A DNA stretch of 64,000 bases from Deinococcus aquaticus (GCF_028622095.1 NZ_CP115165.1:1376501-1440500); one strand, 5' to 3'. Counted from the first letter of the stretch, positions 34,928-48,735 are shown. Program-made: numbers and translations. The notes: a model not told the origin generated them from the sequence alone.

Positions 34928-34966
34928 GACAGCGCCCCGGACCTTCACAGGGTCCGGGGCGCTGTC
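34928..34966. terminator. Strong bidirectional terminator
   Basis: A perfect 16-bp stem GACAGCGCCCCGGACC (34928-34943) with 34951-34966 and a 7-nt loop, followed by TTG. It separates convergent genes. Confidence 0.8.
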
Positions 34967-34974
34967 TTGCCGCC

Positions 34975-36693
34975 TCAGCCGGGCAGTTGCGTTTCGATGA
35001 AGGCCATCAGGCCCCGGATGTGCTCGCGGTCGAAGCGGAAGTCCACGCCGGCGGCGCGGTACAGGTCCGGCACGCTGACGGTGCTGCCCAGGCGCAGGCT
35101 GGCCTTGTAGCGGGCGAGCGACCCGGCCGGGTCTGCCTGCGCGCCGCGCCACACGCCGACCGCCGCGAGGTAACACATGGCGTACTCGATGTAGTAGAAG
35201 GGCACCTGGAACACGTGGTAGTACTGCCAGCCCTTGGCGCGCACCGTCTCGTCCAGGCCGTCCCAGTTCACGAACGGGTGGAAGGTGCGGTCGAGTTCCA
35301 GCCACTTGGCGTCCAGATCGGCGATGGTCACGTTCTCGGGTGCCTCGGCGTACAGCCAGTGCTGGAAGGCGTCCATCTGCGCCGCCCACGGCAGGAACGC
35401 CACGACACCCTGAAGCTGCTTCTCGCGGTAGCGGCCCAGTTCTTCCGGCGTGAACACGTGCCCCAGGTGGTCCAGGGTCAGGAATTCCATGGCCATGCTG
35501 GGAATCTCCACGAACTCGATGGGACTCCAGCGGTTCCAGACCAGTGGTTGCGCGTCCCCGCTGTAGAAGCCGTGGAAGGCGTGCCCGACCTCGTGGAACA
35601 GCACGCGAACGTCCTCGGCGGTGCCGACCACGTTCATCAGCACGAACGGTTCGTTGCGGGTCGGGAAGTACTGGCAGTACGCGTGCGTCATCTTGCCGGG
35701 CCGGGATTCCAGGTCCAGCAGGCCGCCGCGCATCTGCCGGAAGCGCGCGGCGAGGTCGGCGTCCAGGCCCTCGAAGGCCGCCTCGGCCAGCGTTTCCAGC
35801 TCCTCGCCCGTACGGAAGGGCGTCAGGGACGCGCGGCCCTGCGGGTCGAGCAGGTTGTTACGGTTGTAATCCCAGGGGCGCACGCTCTCCAGGCCCAGCC
35901 CGGCGGCGATGCCCTGCACGATCTTCGCGGCCAGCGGCACGACCTCGTCCCGCACCGCCTCGTGGAAGGCGGCGCAGTCGGCGGGCGTGTAGTCCACGCG
36001 GTCCAGGGCCCGCCACTGGTAGTCACGGTAGGTGGGCAGGTCGGCGTTGCGGGCCAGTTGCCAGCGCGTGCCGATCAGGTCCAGCATCACGCCGTCCAGC
36101 TCGTCGGCCACGCCCATGTTGCTCTCGCTCAGGGCGCGCCACGCCGCCTCGCGCGCCACACGGTCCGGGCTGTCCAGGCGCTGTTTGGCCTGCGGGATGG
36201 TCAGCGTCTGGCCGTCCAGCGTGACCTCCTGGTTGCCAGTGGCGACCGAGTAGCGGTTCTTCTGTGCCTCGTGCGTGACGTTCAGGGTCACGTTCGCCTC
36301 GCGGTACAGGGCCGCCGCGTCCCGCATGCGCCGGAAGTTCAGCGCGAAGTCGGGTGCGGGTACGAAGTCCGGCACGGCCAGCAGTTTCTCCTTCAGCGCC
36401 TGATCGGCCCGCTCGGCCTCGGGCAGGACCGTCGCCACGAACGTCTGGTAGCGGCCCTGAATGTCCGGCTGGTCGGTGTGCAGGTCCGCGTGCGTGGACA
36501 GTTTGGCGGCCACGTCCATCAGGTCGCCGGTCACGGCGTTCCAGCCCTGCAGCCAGTCGGGCACGTCCGGGGCGGTCAGGGGCGCGTCCAGCAGCGCCTG
36601 AAAACGGCCCTGGAACGTCTCCCAGCGCGAATGCTGTTCAGGGACAGCCAGTTTGGCCTCCACGGCCTTCAGGTTGGATTGTTCGGAGGTCAT
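34975..36693 (-). CDS. M3 family oligoendopeptidase
   Basis: A 572-residue cytoplasmic zinc metallopeptidase of the thimet/PepF group, which cleaves short peptides. The zinc site is [17 protein letters not shown], with the downstream Glu in [12 protein letters not shown]. The substrate-pocket tyrosines occur in [20 protein letters not shown]. The size is that of the family. It lies 25 nt downstream of the PSP1 gene, but its own TACACT box sits in that gap, so it may be transcribed alone. Confidence 0.93.
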   Translation of the reverse strand: MTSEQSNLKAVEAKLAVPEQHSRWETFQGRFQALLDAPLTAPDVPDWLQGWNAVTGDLMDVAAKLSTHADLHTDQPDIQGRYQTFVATVLPEAERADQALKEKLLAVPDFVPAPDFALNFRRMRDAAALYREANVTLNVTHEAQKNRYSVATGNQEVTLDGQTLTIPQAKQRLDSPDRVAREAAWRALSESNMGVADELDGVMLDLIGTRWQLARNADLPTYRDYQWRALDRVDYTPADCAAFHEAVRDEVVPLAAKIVQGIAAGLGLESVRPWDYNRNNLLDPQGRASLTPFRTGEELETLAEAAFEGLDADLAARFRQMRGGLLDLESRPGKMTHAYCQYFPTRNEPFVLMNVVGTAEDVRVLFHEVGHAFHGFYSGDAQPLVWNRWSPIEFVEIPSMAMEFLTLDHLGHVFTPEELGRYREKQLQGVVAFLPWAAQMDAFQHWLYAEAPENVTIADLDAKWLELDRTFHPFVNWDGLDETVRAKGWQYYHVFQVPFYYIEYAMCYLAAVGVWRGAQADPAGSLARYKASLRLGSTVSVPDLYRAAGVDFRFDREHIRGLMAFIETQLPG

Positions 36694-36700
36694 CCCGCTG

Positions 36701-36706
36701 AGTGTA
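36701..36706 (-). promoter_or_regulatory. Leaderless-type -10 box, M3 peptidase gene
   Basis: TACACT lies 7 nt before ATG 36693, inside the 25-nt gap after the PSP1 gene. Confidence 0.5.
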
Positions 36707-36718
36707 CGCCGCGCCCGT

Positions 36719-37588
36719 TTACCCCTGGGAACCGCGGGCCGGTTTGCCCGGACGGGGTGAGCCGCGCCCGCTGTCCGGCAGCGCCTTGATTTCCGCCTCG
36801 GTCAGGCGGCGCAGTTCGGTGGCGGGCACGTTCGTCAGGACGCCCTGATCGGTGAACACGTCCACCGTGCCGCTCAGCGGGTGCAGTTTCGTGACCTTGC
36901 CACACGCGCCGCTGCCCTCATGGCACACGCGGGCGTTCTTGCGTGGCAGGTCGCGCAGCAGGTCCAGGTACTGGGTGTGCTCGAACTGCAGGCAGCACAG
37001 CAGCCGCCCGCACGGCCCCGAGAGTTTCTCCGGGTTCAGCGGGAGCTGCTGGTCGCGGGCCATGCGGATACTGACCGGCGCGAACTCCTGCAGGTGGTTC
37101 GACGAGCAGTTCTCGCGCCCGCAGGCGCCGAGCGTGCCGATCATCTGCGCCTGCTCGCGCGGCCCGACCGCCGCGAAGTTCACGCGCGCCCGCGTCTGCG
37201 AGCGCACCTCGCCGATCAGGCCGGTCAGTTCGATGCGTTCCTCGGCGCTGTAACTGACGGTCACGAGACTCTCGTCCAGCGTGAACTCGACCGCCACGAT
37301 CTTCACCGGCAGGTTCTTCTGCCGGGCGCGGGCCCGTAGCAGCCACTTCAGGTCCTCACCGGACGCGTGCAGGGCCTCCCAGCGGGCCAGTTCCTCGGGC
37401 GTGGCGGCGTGCAGCACCGCGCCGTACCGCTCCTGCGGCTGGGGCTCGCCGGGTTCGCCGCGGACCGTCGCGATTTCCGGGCCGCGTTTTCCCTGCACCA
37501 CGACCCGCGTTCCGACCGCATGAGGCTCCTCACTGAGCATCGGGTGGAGGCGGGGACTGCGCTCGAAGCGAACCGGCAGGACGACCAT
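36719..37588 (-). CDS. PSP1-domain protein (YaaT-like)
   Basis: A 289-residue cytoplasmic protein with a PSP1 C-terminal domain, like Bacillus YaaT (RicT) of the RicAFT complex that affects RNA processing. The Cys-rich part is clear: [28 protein letters not shown] and [12 protein letters not shown], a set used for iron-sulfur binding in Yaa[21 protein letters not shown] lies before it. The C-terminal ~20 residues are a basic Gly/Pro tail. ATG 37588 is chosen over the longer frame because homologous sequence begins there. Confidence 0.88.
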   Translation of the reverse strand: MVVLPVRFERSPRLHPMLSEEPHAVGTRVVVQGKRGPEIATVRGEPGEPQPQERYGAVLHAATPEELARWEALHASGEDLKWLLRARARQKNLPVKIVAVEFTLDESLVTVSYSAEERIELTGLIGEVRSQTRARVNFAAVGPREQAQMIGTLGACGRENCSSNHLQEFAPVSIRMARDQQLPLNPEKLSGPCGRLLCCLQFEHTQYLDLLRDLPRKNARVCHEGSGACGKVTKLHPLSGTVDVFTDQGVLTNVPATELRRLTEAEIKALPDSGRGSPRPGKPARGSQG

Positions 37589-37700
37589 TACGCGCAGGAT
37601 GTCACGCCGCGCCCCGCAGCGTCGAGACCCCATGCACAAACCCCGCCGGAAGTGCGGCTCTGAGCGGAGCGTTCTGGCGGGGTGCGGCAGGCCGCTCCGG

Positions 37701-38078
37701 TCAGTGCAGTTCGGCCATCACCTCGATCTCCACGCGCACGTCGCGGGGCAACCGGGCGACCTGCACGGTGCTGCGCGCGGGGTAGGGGGCCCGGAAGTGC
37801 GCCTCGTACACGGCGTTCATGGCGGCAAACTCGTTCATGTCGGCCAGGAACACCGTGGTTTTCACCACGCGGTCCAGGTCGGTGCCAGCGGCGGCCAGCA
37901 CGGCTTTCAGGTTCGCCATGACCTGCTCGGTCTGCTCGGTGATGCCGCCGTCCACGAGGTCCCCGGCGGGCGTCAGGGGAATCTGGCCGCTGGTGATCAC
38001 CAGGTTCCCGAACGTGACGGCCTGGCTGTACGGGCCGATGGCGGCGGGGGCGTCCGGCGTCTGGATGATGTCTTTCAT
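37701..38078 (-). CDS. ridA: RidA family enamine/imine deaminase
   Basis: A 125-residue protein of the RidA (YjgF/YER057c/UK114) family, a trimeric enzyme that hydrolyses reactive 2-aminoacrylate from PLP enzymes. [20 protein letters not shown] is the family start. [20 protein letters not shown] and the catalytic Arg in [15 protein letters not shown] are present. ATG 38078 is selected by this alignment. It is monocistronic. Confidence 0.93.
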   Translation of the reverse strand: MKDIIQTPDAPAAIGPYSQAVTFGNLVITSGQIPLTPAGDLVDGGITEQTEQVMANLKAVLAAAGTDLDRVVKTTVFLADMNEFAAMNAVYEAHFRAPYPARSTVQVARLPRDVRVEIEVMAELH

Positions 38079-38134
38079 GCCTCCGAGCATACCGGCTGCC
38101 GTTTGCTGTTGCGTCCGGAGTCCCTGGGAAGCGG

Positions 38135-39198
38135 TCAGGGGCGGGTGCTGCTGAGGGACTTCTCGGCGGGCGCGGACGCCAGATTCAGGGCCGCGCTGGG
38201 ATGCTTCAGGATGTGACTGGCGCGCTGCGTGGCCTGCGCCCGCTGCCACACCAGCAGGCCTACCAGCGCGGCCGTGCCGAGCAGGCCGATCAGGGCCCGC
38301 CGTTCCGGGACCAGCATGATGCCCAGCAGCGTGAAGTACGCGATCATCAGCAGCAGGTAGGTCAGCAGGCTGTTGCCGCGCTGCGTGCTGAGCAGCACGT
38401 CCACGTACACCGGGCCGTCCTCGCGGCGCAGTGGCAGCTGGTAGGTGGGCAGGCGGCCCTCGCGCTGAACGTCGATGATCAGCGCCGTGATGTTGTCCGG
38501 GCCGCCCCCGTCGTTCGCGGCGTTCACCAGCACGCGCGCCGTCGCCTCGGGTTCCAGCGGGCGCGAGAGCAGCAGCAGCAGTTCCTGATCAGTCACGACG
38601 CTGCTCAGGCCGTCACTGCACAGCAGCAGCCGGTCCCCGCTGCGCAGCGGCAGGCCGAACATCTCCAGCCGCACGCGTTCCTCGCCGCCCAGGGCGTTGC
38701 TGACCACGCTGCGCCACTGGTGGTCGCGGGCCTCGGCCTCGGTCATGTGGCCCAGCCGGACCTGCTCAGCCACCCAGGAGTGATCCTCGGTCAGGCGGTG
38801 CAGTTCGCCGCCGCGCAGCAGGTACGCCCGCGAGTCGCCCACGTGCGCGATCAACGCCGCGCCCCGGTCGATCAGCGCGGCCAGCAGCGTGGTGCCCATC
38901 CCAACGTACTCGCCGACCGCGTGGCGCAGCACGGCCACATTCGCGGACTGCACCGCCTCGGCCAGTCGTGCGGGGGGCGTGCCGCGCCCATCGAGGTACT
39001 GCTGACTCAGGGCGTCCAGCGCGAGGTTGGCGGCCAGCTCACCGGCGGCGTGACCGCCCATGCCGTCCGCCACGGCATACAGGCCGCCCTGGGGCAGGTC
39101 CAGCGCAGGGCGGCGTCCTGATTGACGCCACCCTGGCGCTGACGGCCCACATCCGTTAGCAGACCAGACGTCAGAGAGGGCGTCGCGGTGGCGCGCAT
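38135..39198 (-). pseudogene. PP2C-type Ser/Thr phosphatase, frameshifted near its N-terminus
   Basis: From GTG 39073 a 312-residue frame encodes most of a PP2C phosphatase ([47 protein letters not shown]) with two C-terminal membrane helices (about 235-280). The missing family start lies in another frame from ATG 39198: [19 protein letters not shown]. Adding one C near 39104 would join them as [24 protein letters not shown]. So one base is lost relative to the intact gene, by mutation or by sequencing error. Without repair the protein lacks the first beta strand. A TATATT box is 6 nt before ATG 39198, so the upstream start is the real one. It would oppose a Hanks-type kinase elsewhere. Confidence 0.85.
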
Positions 39199-39204
39199 GA
39201 GTTC

Positions 39205-39210
39205 AATATA
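39205..39210 (-). promoter_or_regulatory. Leaderless-type -10 box, PP2C gene
   Basis: TATATT lies 6 nt before ATG 39198, supporting that upstream start. Confidence 0.5.
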
Positions 39211-39279
39211 AGCCACGCGGTCAGCTTGACCTGCGCGAAACCGAACACCGGCCCCACTGTACCCGGCACAGACGCCCTG

Positions 39280-41085
39280 TCAGGTGCGCTCCGGCAGGCG
39301 CCCCGCCGAGTGCAGATCCGCGAAAATCCCCACCACCACAGGATCGAACAGTTCCCCGGCGTGTTCGCTCAGGTAGGACAGGGCCTCGGCGGCGGGCCAG
39401 CCGTCCTTGTACGGACGGGCGCTGACCAGCGCGTCAAAGGTATCGACCACCCGCACGATCCGGCCCCCCAGCGGAATGGCCTCGCCCATCAGCCCGGCCG
39501 GGTACCCGCTGCCGTCCCAGCACTCGTGGTGCGTCAGGGCGATCTGCGCCGCCAGTTGCAGCAGTGGCCCGCCGTCCACCGCGCCCGGCTGGGTCAGCAG
39601 CCGCGCGCCCAGCCGGGTGTGCTCGGCCATGTGCGCCCACTCGTCCGGCAGCAGCGGCCCGCGCTTGAGCAGAATCGAATCCGGAATGCCGATCTTGCCC
39701 ACGTCATGCAGCCGCGCCGCCAGCCCCAGTTGCGCAGCCTCGGCGGGCGCGCTGCCCAGCGCCAGCGCCACGGCCTGCGCGGCGTCCCCCACCCAGCGGG
39801 TGTGCGGTCCCAGCGGCTCGTCCCGGAACTCCGCGCAGCTGGCCAGCAGGTCGATTACGGCCCGCTGACTGCGCGCCAGTTGCGCCGTGCGGACCTGCAC
39901 CTCCGCCTCCAGCTCCTCGCCGCGCATCCGGTGCAGCCGCGCCTCCTCCCGCGTGGCGTCCAGACCCACGCGCGCCTGCGTGGCCCGCGTCCGCTCGTGC
40001 GCGTGCAGGTCCCGGCGGCGCGAATCGAGCGCATGAAACGCCCGGTGGTGCCCCAGCGCGCCCGCGTGATCCCCCAGCGCCTCGCAGGCCTCGCAGGCTG
40101 CTAGATGCAGCGCGGCGTGCTCGGCCAGCAGCAGGTCCGGGGGGTTCAGGGTCAGCGCCGCACGCAGCCCGGCCAGTGCCGACGCCGCCTCGCCCTGCGC
40201 CACCTGCGCCCGCGCCAGCTCCGGCAGCACCTGAAGGGCCTGCCGGGTCGCGCCCGCCTGCCGCAGGGCCGCCAGCGCTGCGAGCGCCGATTCCTGCGCG
40301 GCCGCCGGATCGCCGCGCCGCAGGTGCACGTGCGCCAGCGCCGAGTGCGCCTCACCGCGCAGCGCCAGCCGCTCGCCCGGATCGGGTTCATCCGCGCCCC
40401 GGGGACCGGAGGGCCCGTCCAGCAGGTGCAGCGCCTCCAGCAGCGTTCCCTGCGCCGCTTGCAGGTCCGGCCCGTCCCCACCCGCCGGGGAGGCGTCCGG
40501 TGTGGAGGCTGCGGCCCCGGTGCCCGGCCCGCCAGCCGCCGGCGCACAGGCCCGCAACTGCACCTGCGCCAGCCTCACCAGCGTGTGCGCCAGCCCCGGC
40601 TGCCCCGGCAGCGTGCGCCGCACCCGCAGGCTGCCGTGCAGGGCGTGCAACGCCGCGCCGTGGTCCTCCTGCCCGGCATGCGCCTGCGCCAGGTCCTCGA
40701 TCAGGTCCACTTCCAGGGCCGGGTCGGCGGCTTCCTGCGCCAGCCGCAGCGCCAGCCCCAGGTACTCCAGCGCCTCGGAATCGCACGCCAGGTTCCGCTG
40801 CGCGCACGCCGCCTCACGCCACGCCAGCGCCTGCGCCCGCAACTGCCCGCCCGGCAGGAACGCCACGCATTCCAGCAGCGCCCCCAGCGCCTCCTGCGAC
40901 TGCCCCAGGCGATTCAGGGCCCGCCCGCGCGCGTACAGCGCCCCCGCCAGCGCCGCGTCGTCCCCGGCCCCCCTGGCCGCCGCCTCGGCCTGCGAGGCCG
41001 CCCGGAGCGCCACACTCCACTCCGGCCGCGGCTGATAGGACGCGCCATCCAGGCCAAAACGGGACTGGGCGAACCAGAAGGTCAT
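39280..41085 (-). CDS. HD-GYP phosphodiesterase with TPR-like N-terminal half
   Basis: A 601-residue cytoplasmic protein. The first ~360 residues are Ala/Leu-rich helical repeats of the TPR kind (ALYARGRALNRLGQSQEALG and similar units). A coiled coil follows (about 365-405). The HD-GYP domain (about 415-595) has GLAARLHDVGKIGIPDSILL, LTHHECWDGSGYPAGLMGEA and IVRVVDTFDALVSARPYKDG, with all metal ligands and the GYP motif. It should degrade cyclic di-GMP to pGpG or GMP. ATG 41085 is chosen; the longer frame adds non-conserved sequence. Confidence 0.9.
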   Translation of the reverse strand: MTFWFAQSRFGLDGASYQPRPEWSVALRAASQAEAAARGAGDDAALAGALYARGRALNRLGQSQEALGALLECVAFLPGGQLRAQALAWREAACAQRNLACDSEALEYLGLALRLAQEAADPALEVDLIEDLAQAHAGQEDHGAALHALHGSLRVRRTLPGQPGLAHTLVRLAQVQLRACAPAAGGPGTGAAASTPDASPAGGDGPDLQAAQGTLLEALHLLDGPSGPRGADEPDPGERLALRGEAHSALAHVHLRRGDPAAAQESALAALAALRQAGATRQALQVLPELARAQVAQGEAASALAGLRAALTLNPPDLLLAEHAALHLAACEACEALGDHAGALGHHRAFHALDSRRRDLHAHERTRATQARVGLDATREEARLHRMRGEELEAEVQVRTAQLARSQRAVIDLLASCAEFRDEPLGPHTRWVGDAAQAVALALGSAPAEAAQLGLAARLHDVGKIGIPDSILLKRGPLLPDEWAHMAEHTRLGARLLTQPGAVDGGPLLQLAAQIALTHHECWDGSGYPAGLMGEAIPLGGRIVRVVDTFDALVSARPYKDGWPAAEALSYLSEHAGELFDPVVVGIFADLHSAGRLPERT

Positions 41086-41241
41086 AACGTCCCTATCAGA
41101 GCGCACCGGGCCACGGCCGCGAAACCGCCCCACAGGGTTCCTCCAGTGGGGGGGGCCACTGCGTGAAGCCGCCTGCGGCAACCCCGCTTGCCACGGTGGA
41201 CTTTCCCGGCTCCTCAGCCTGATGTGTCTGCGTACCCGGCT

Positions 41242-41685
41242 TCAGTTGGCTGACGGGTAACGGATCTGCTCGCGCAGCCACAGCATCAGGGCCTCGGCGC
41301 TGGCCGGGTTGGTCGCCAGTGGAATGTCGTGCACGTCGCACAGGCGCACCAGCGCCGATACGTCCGGTTCGTGCGGCTGCGCGGTCAGCGGGTCCCGGAA
41401 GAAGAACACGGCCAGCACCCGCTCCTCGGCCAGTCGCGCCCCGATCTGCTGATCGCCGCCCAGCGGTCCGGACAGCACCCGCTCGACCTCCAGGCCCGTC
41501 TGCTTGGCCAGGATGCCGCCGGTCGTGCCGGTCGCCACCAGATGAAAGTGCTTCAGGGTCTCCCGGTGACTCAGGGCGAACAGGGCCAGCTCCAGCTTCT
41601 TCTTGTCGTGCGCGATCAGCGCCACCTGCCGCCGGTTATCAGGCTGCGTGGGCGCGGCGGAATCTGCTGCGGTCATGCCCGACAT
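41242..41685 (-). CDS. mgsA: Methylglyoxal synthase
   Basis: A 147-residue enzyme that turns dihydroxyacetone phosphate into methylglyoxal and phosphate, a bypass of lower glycolysis. Family blocks are [40 protein letters not shown] (phosphate site), [20 protein letters not shown] (catalytic Asp) and [19 protein letters not shown] 41676 is an equally possible start three codons in. It stands alone. Confidence 0.95.
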   Translation of the reverse strand: MSGMTAADSAAPTQPDNRRQVALIAHDKKKLELALFALSHRETLKHFHLVATGTTGGILAKQTGLEVERVLSGPLGGDQQIGARLAEERVLAVFFFRDPLTAQPHEPDVSALVRLCDVHDIPLATNPASAEALMLWLREQIRYPSAN

Positions 41686-41726
41686 TCTTTCACGCTCGGC
41701 CTTTCACGCGCGGCGCGCTTACCGGC

Positions 41727-42632
41727 CTACGCAGCGTCCTGAATGCGGATGCGGCGGTACCGGGCCTGCACCACGCACCACACGCCGTAACACAGTGTCC
41801 CGACTGCCACGAGCCCCAGCAGCAGATTCCCCGACGGCTGGGAGTTCAGCCACGTCAGTGCCTGCGAGATGCCCACCGTTTCACTGGCCTTGCGGTTCCA
41901 GGCGGCGACCAGCGCAAAGCCGCCGATGATCAGCATCAGCACCCCGCGCGACCCGATGCCCAGCTGTCCGGTCTTCACGAGGAGGTCCTTCACGCGGCCG
42001 TTCACGCCCGCGAAGTTCATGCGCTTCATGAATTTTGCGCCGTACGCCGTGAACAGCTGACTGCCTGCCAGGGCCAGCAGCCCCAGCCCCACCAGTCCCA
42101 GCAGCAGCTGACCGCCCGGCAGGTTCAGGACCGTCCCGGCCGCCTGCGCCTGACTGTCCCCGCCCTGCGGGGCGCTGCCCGACGCGGCCAGCCGGGCCGT
42201 GAACACCGCCAGCGTCAGGTTTACGCCGCCGCTCAGCAGGTACCCCAGCCTCTTGGCGATCCCCTTGGCCGCCGTGCCCTGCCGCTCGGGGTCCAGCACG
42301 GCGCGGATCAGTTGCCACAGCGCGTACCCGACCAGCCCGACCGCCACCACGGCCAGCAGCGCCGACCCGCCCGGCAGGTCCTGCAATTTCAGCAGGGCGC
42401 CGCGCGTGTCCGTGGTACGGCCTCCGCGCCCCAGCGCCACGCTCAGGGCCAGGAACCCCACCGTGAAGTACACGACGCCCTTGCTGGCGTACCCGACGCG
42501 CGCCAGCGTCTCCAGGCCCGGCGCGGCCTGCTGCGCGGCGTTCCCGGCTGCCTCGCGGGTGTCCTGCAATCCGGCCTTCACCTGCTCGGCCCCACGACTC
42601 ACGCGGCTGTTCACGTTCTTCAGGTCTGCCAT
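41727..42632 (-). CDS. DUF1206 membrane protein
   Basis: A 301-residue inner-membrane protein with six hydrophobic helices arranged as three related pairs. Each pair opens with the DUF1206 motif: ARVGYASKGVVYFTVGFLAL, AKRLGYLLSGGVNLTLAVFT and GQLGIGSRGVLMLIIGGFAL. The N-terminal ~40 residues are polar and helical. The family has no known function. It lies between mgsA and the YbjN-like gene on the same strand but with gaps of 41 and 200 nt. Confidence 0.88.
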   Translation of the reverse strand: MADLKNVNSRVSRGAEQVKAGLQDTREAAGNAAQQAAPGLETLARVGYASKGVVYFTVGFLALSVALGRGGRTTDTRGALLKLQDLPGGSALLAVVAVGLVGYALWQLIRAVLDPERQGTAAKGIAKRLGYLLSGGVNLTLAVFTARLAASGSAPQGGDSQAQAAGTVLNLPGGQLLLGLVGLGLLALAGSQLFTAYGAKFMKRMNFAGVNGRVKDLLVKTGQLGIGSRGVLMLIIGGFALVAAWNRKASETVGISQALTWLNSQPSGNLLLGLVAVGTLCYGVWCVVQARYRRIRIQDAA

Positions 42633-42832
42633 CAGACCCGCAGTGTGAACGACACCCTCTCTGCGCGGACCTGAACGGTACCGGGAGGCCTTGAGCTGAC
42701 ATCCGCCTTTTCTTCATGCAACGTGGGCGGGGCGGTGGGAGAGGGAAGGGCGGCGCGGCCAGCACGGAATCCCGTACCGACGCGCGCCGCCCTGTGACCC
42801 TGACAGCCCTGTGACCCTGGATTCAGCTCAGC

Positions 42833-43330
42833 TCAGGGCAGTTCGACCTCGAAGTCCTTCACGTCGCTCAGGTAGTCGGTCATCCAGGCCTTCAGGGTCG
42901 CCTTGGTGTACCCGCCCGCGATGGGCATGGTGGAATCCAGGTAGTACGCGCCCTCGTACACGTACGACTGCGTGTAGTAGTTGCTGTTCCAGTCGTTCGT
43001 CAGTTCGGTGTCCAGGTCTTCCTCGCTGTCGCTGTAATCCCAGTAGGTGCTGGCCGTCACGCGGCTGCACTTGCCGGCCGAGCAGCTGCTAAGCCACACG
43101 CTGACCTCGTACTCGCCGGCCATGACGGTCATGCTGGGGTCACTGTCCGGGCTGACCGGGTCCATGGTGACGCGGTACCCGGCTTCCTTCAGGGCGGCCA
43201 TCAGCGCGGCGGGGGTCGAGGCCACCACCTGCGCGTTCGCGCCGGTCACGGGAGCGCCCGCGCCGCCCGCCAGGGCCGGGGTGGACAGGGTGAGGACGAG
43301 CAGCGCAGCAGACACCAGATTTTTGTTCAT
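42833..43330 (-). CDS. Exported YbjN-like protein
   Basis: A 165-residue secreted protein with signal peptide MNKNLVSAALLVLTLSTPALA. The mature part resembles the YbjN fold: PAALMAALKEAGYRVTMDPV, then a YxDxDYDxE-like acidic stretch (YWDYSDSEEDLDTELTNDWN) and a C-terminal helix (ATLKAWMTDYLSDVKDFE). Two Cys in SSCSAGKCS may form a disulfide. YbjN proteins are stress-linked chaperone-like proteins of unclear role. Confidence 0.7.
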   Translation of the reverse strand: MNKNLVSAALLVLTLSTPALAGGAGAPVTGANAQVVASTPAALMAALKEAGYRVTMDPVSPDSDPSMTVMAGEYEVSVWLSSCSAGKCSRVTASTYWDYSDSEEDLDTELTNDWNSNYYTQSYVYEGAYYLDSTMPIAGGYTKATLKAWMTDYLSDVKDFEVELP

Positions 43331-43479
43331 GCTTCACAGTACGACGCCAGCCCGGGGGACGTGCACTCACCTGCACCGGGTGTATCGGCCCGTGTCCCGC
43401 CCACCAGAATGACCGGCCCGCTCCACCCAGTTCTCACTCAACTCACGCTGTGGCGGTGACATCGTGAGGATCATGACCG

Positions 43480-44547
<1,068 letters not shown>

Positions 44548-44556
44548 GGTGTCACC

Positions 44557-44946
44557 ATGAATCTGCGCGCTGCCCGTTGTTATGTCGGTGACTTCGATGA
44601 GCTTGAGGTCTTCATGGTCATGTTCGACGAGGGACCAGACCGGGAAGACAGCAGCGTCGCCTTCCAGATCAGTCTGTTCGACGATGGACAGGACGAGGAG
44701 CTGGGGATGGACACCTACTGTCTCGTGCTGGGAGGCAGAGCCTGCACCTACGGGGGGATTCTGGCCGTGTCTCTGATCCAGAGGGTGCTGACACTCACGC
44801 TTGCAGAAGACGCTCAACAGGAGCTGGGGATTACCGGGATCACCGTTGACGTGACGGCTGTGATGGATCAGTGGCAGGACATTCAGAATGGATTGATACG
44901 CGTCCTCTCGCAGGCGCGGGAGACGCCCGACATCCGCCTCGGCTGA
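44557..44946 (+). CDS. Imm10-like orphan protein
   Basis: A 129-residue acidic soluble protein. The block ELGMDTYCLVLGGRACTYGG followed by ILAVSL recalls the Imm10 immunity family (toxin-neutralising partners in polymorphic toxin systems), in which a YCL-x-YGG pattern is typical. This is a pattern match from memory and not certain. No toxin gene is adjacent. It starts 9 nt after the nadM stop, so it is probably co-transcribed. Its base composition is lower in GC than nadM, which suggests separate origin. Confidence 0.6.
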   Translation: MNLRAARCYVGDFDELEVFMVMFDEGPDREDSSVAFQISLFDDGQDEELGMDTYCLVLGGRACTYGGILAVSLIQRVLTLTLAEDAQQELGITGITVDVTAVMDQWQDIQNGLIRVLSQARETPDIRLG

Positions 44947-45013
44947 ACTATCCCTACCTCCCATACCTTGCCCGACCGTGACGGAACTTCCGTGCGGGTG
45001 CGCCGGGCGCGCC

Positions 45014-45019
45014 TAGACT
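45014..45019 (+). promoter_or_regulatory. Leaderless-type -10 box, helicase gene
   Basis: TAGACT lies 6 nt before the GTG at 45026 and decides that start. Confidence 0.5.
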
Positions 45020-45025
45020 GTGCGG

Positions 45026-47731
<2,706 letters not shown>

Positions 47732-47753
47732 GCGCGCCCCCGCCCGCGCCGTC

Positions 47754-47783
47754 TTGACCCTGCCCGGCTGCCCCCGGTATACT
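47754..47783 (+). promoter_or_regulatory. Sigma-70 promoter of tRNA-Gln
   Basis: TTGACC (47754-47759), 18-nt spacer, TATACT (47778-47783). It lies 35 nt before the tRNA. Confidence 0.75.
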
Positions 47784-47818
47784 CATGCCCGCCTGAAAAG
47801 GCGCTCCGGGCACACCCT

Positions 47819-47892
47819 AGGGATATGGTGTAATGGCAGCACAGCAGATTTTGGATCTGCTTGTCTAGGTTCGAATCCTAGTATCCCTGCCA
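47819..47892 (+). tRNA. tRNA-Gln (anticodon TTG)
   Basis: A 74-nt cloverleaf with encoded CCA. The acceptor stem is AGGGATA / TATCCCT, the anticodon stem GCAGA / TCTGC with loop TTTTGGA (anticodon 47851-47853), and the T arm CTAGG-TTCGAAT-CCTAG. The discriminator base is G, as usual for Gln. Confidence 0.95.
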
Positions 47893-47898
47893 GAACAT

Positions 47899-47935
47899 AG
47901 CGGCTCTCCGACCACCATCGGGGAGCCGCTTCTGC
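47899..47935 (+). terminator. Terminator after tRNA-Gln
   Basis: AGCGGCTCTCCG (47899-47910) pairs with CGGGGAGCCGCT (47919-47930), followed by TCTGC. Confidence 0.65.
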
Positions 47936-48136
47936 ATGCCCCCAGATCAAGCGGCGCCCCTTTTCTGACCAGATCATCATGAGGCCAAACGTGACGCGGC
48001 TCATGTTCAGTCAGCCCCCCTTCACCGCCCGTCAGGTACCGGCGCCTACGCTTGAGGAGAAGAAAAGCCGCTTCCAGACCCCACCAGCGCAGGCCATCCC
48101 GGCCGCGCCCAGGACAGAGCGGCCCCGGAGACCCCC

Positions 48137-48721
48137 ATGAACAAAGCTGCCCTGATCCTCGCCGTCCTCTCCACCGTCACCCTGGGCACGCCCGCCTCCG
48201 CCGCCCCCAAACTCAGCGCGCAGAGCATCATCGTCAACCCCGTCCCTACCGACCTCAGCGTCCGCGTGTGGGTGGACCGGGACCCCGGCGGCAACGGTAC
48301 GCCCACCTACCGCGTCGGCGACGAGATCCGCATCGCCGCCACCGTCAACGAGGACGCGTACGTGTACCTGTTCAACGTCAATCCGGACGGCACCACCGAC
48401 CAGATCCTCCCCAACCACCTCAGCGGCACCCACTACGTCCGCGCCGGACAGACCCGCACCTTCCCCGCCCAGGGCGACAACTTCGTGTTCAACGTCAGCG
48501 GTCCGCGCGGCCTGAACAAGGTCCTGGTCATCGCCAGCCGCACCGAACTGAACCTCAGCCAGCTCAGCTCCTACCGCAGCGGCGAGGCGTTCGCCACCGT
48601 GAAACCCACCACCACCCCCGGCTTCGCGCAGGCCCTGAGCATCGTCGTGAACCCCATCGCGCAGCCCGTGCCGCAGCAGAACTGGACCAGCGACACCGTC
48701 CGCTACACCGTCGGCCGCTAA
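48137..48721 (+). CDS. Exported DUF4384 protein
   Basis: A 194-residue secreted protein: signal peptide MNKAALILAVLSTVTLGTPA-SA, then a single DUF4384 domain ([40 protein letters not shown]). It is clearly paralogous to the first ~195 residues of the protein at 33784, with the PEGA and C-terminal parts missing. GGAG precedes the ATG, unlike many neighbours. A terminator follows. The function of DUF4384 is not established; such domains occur in surface and caspase-like proteins. Confidence 0.85.
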   Translation: MNKAALILAVLSTVTLGTPASAAPKLSAQSIIVNPVPTDLSVRVWVDRDPGGNGTPTYRVGDEIRIAATVNEDAYVYLFNVNPDGTTDQILPNHLSGTHYVRAGQTRTFPAQGDNFVFNVSGPRGLNKVLVIASRTELNLSQLSSYRSGEAFATVKPTTTPGFAQALSIVVNPIAQPVPQQNWTSDTVRYTVGR

Positions 48722-48735
48722 CCCCGCACCAACCG

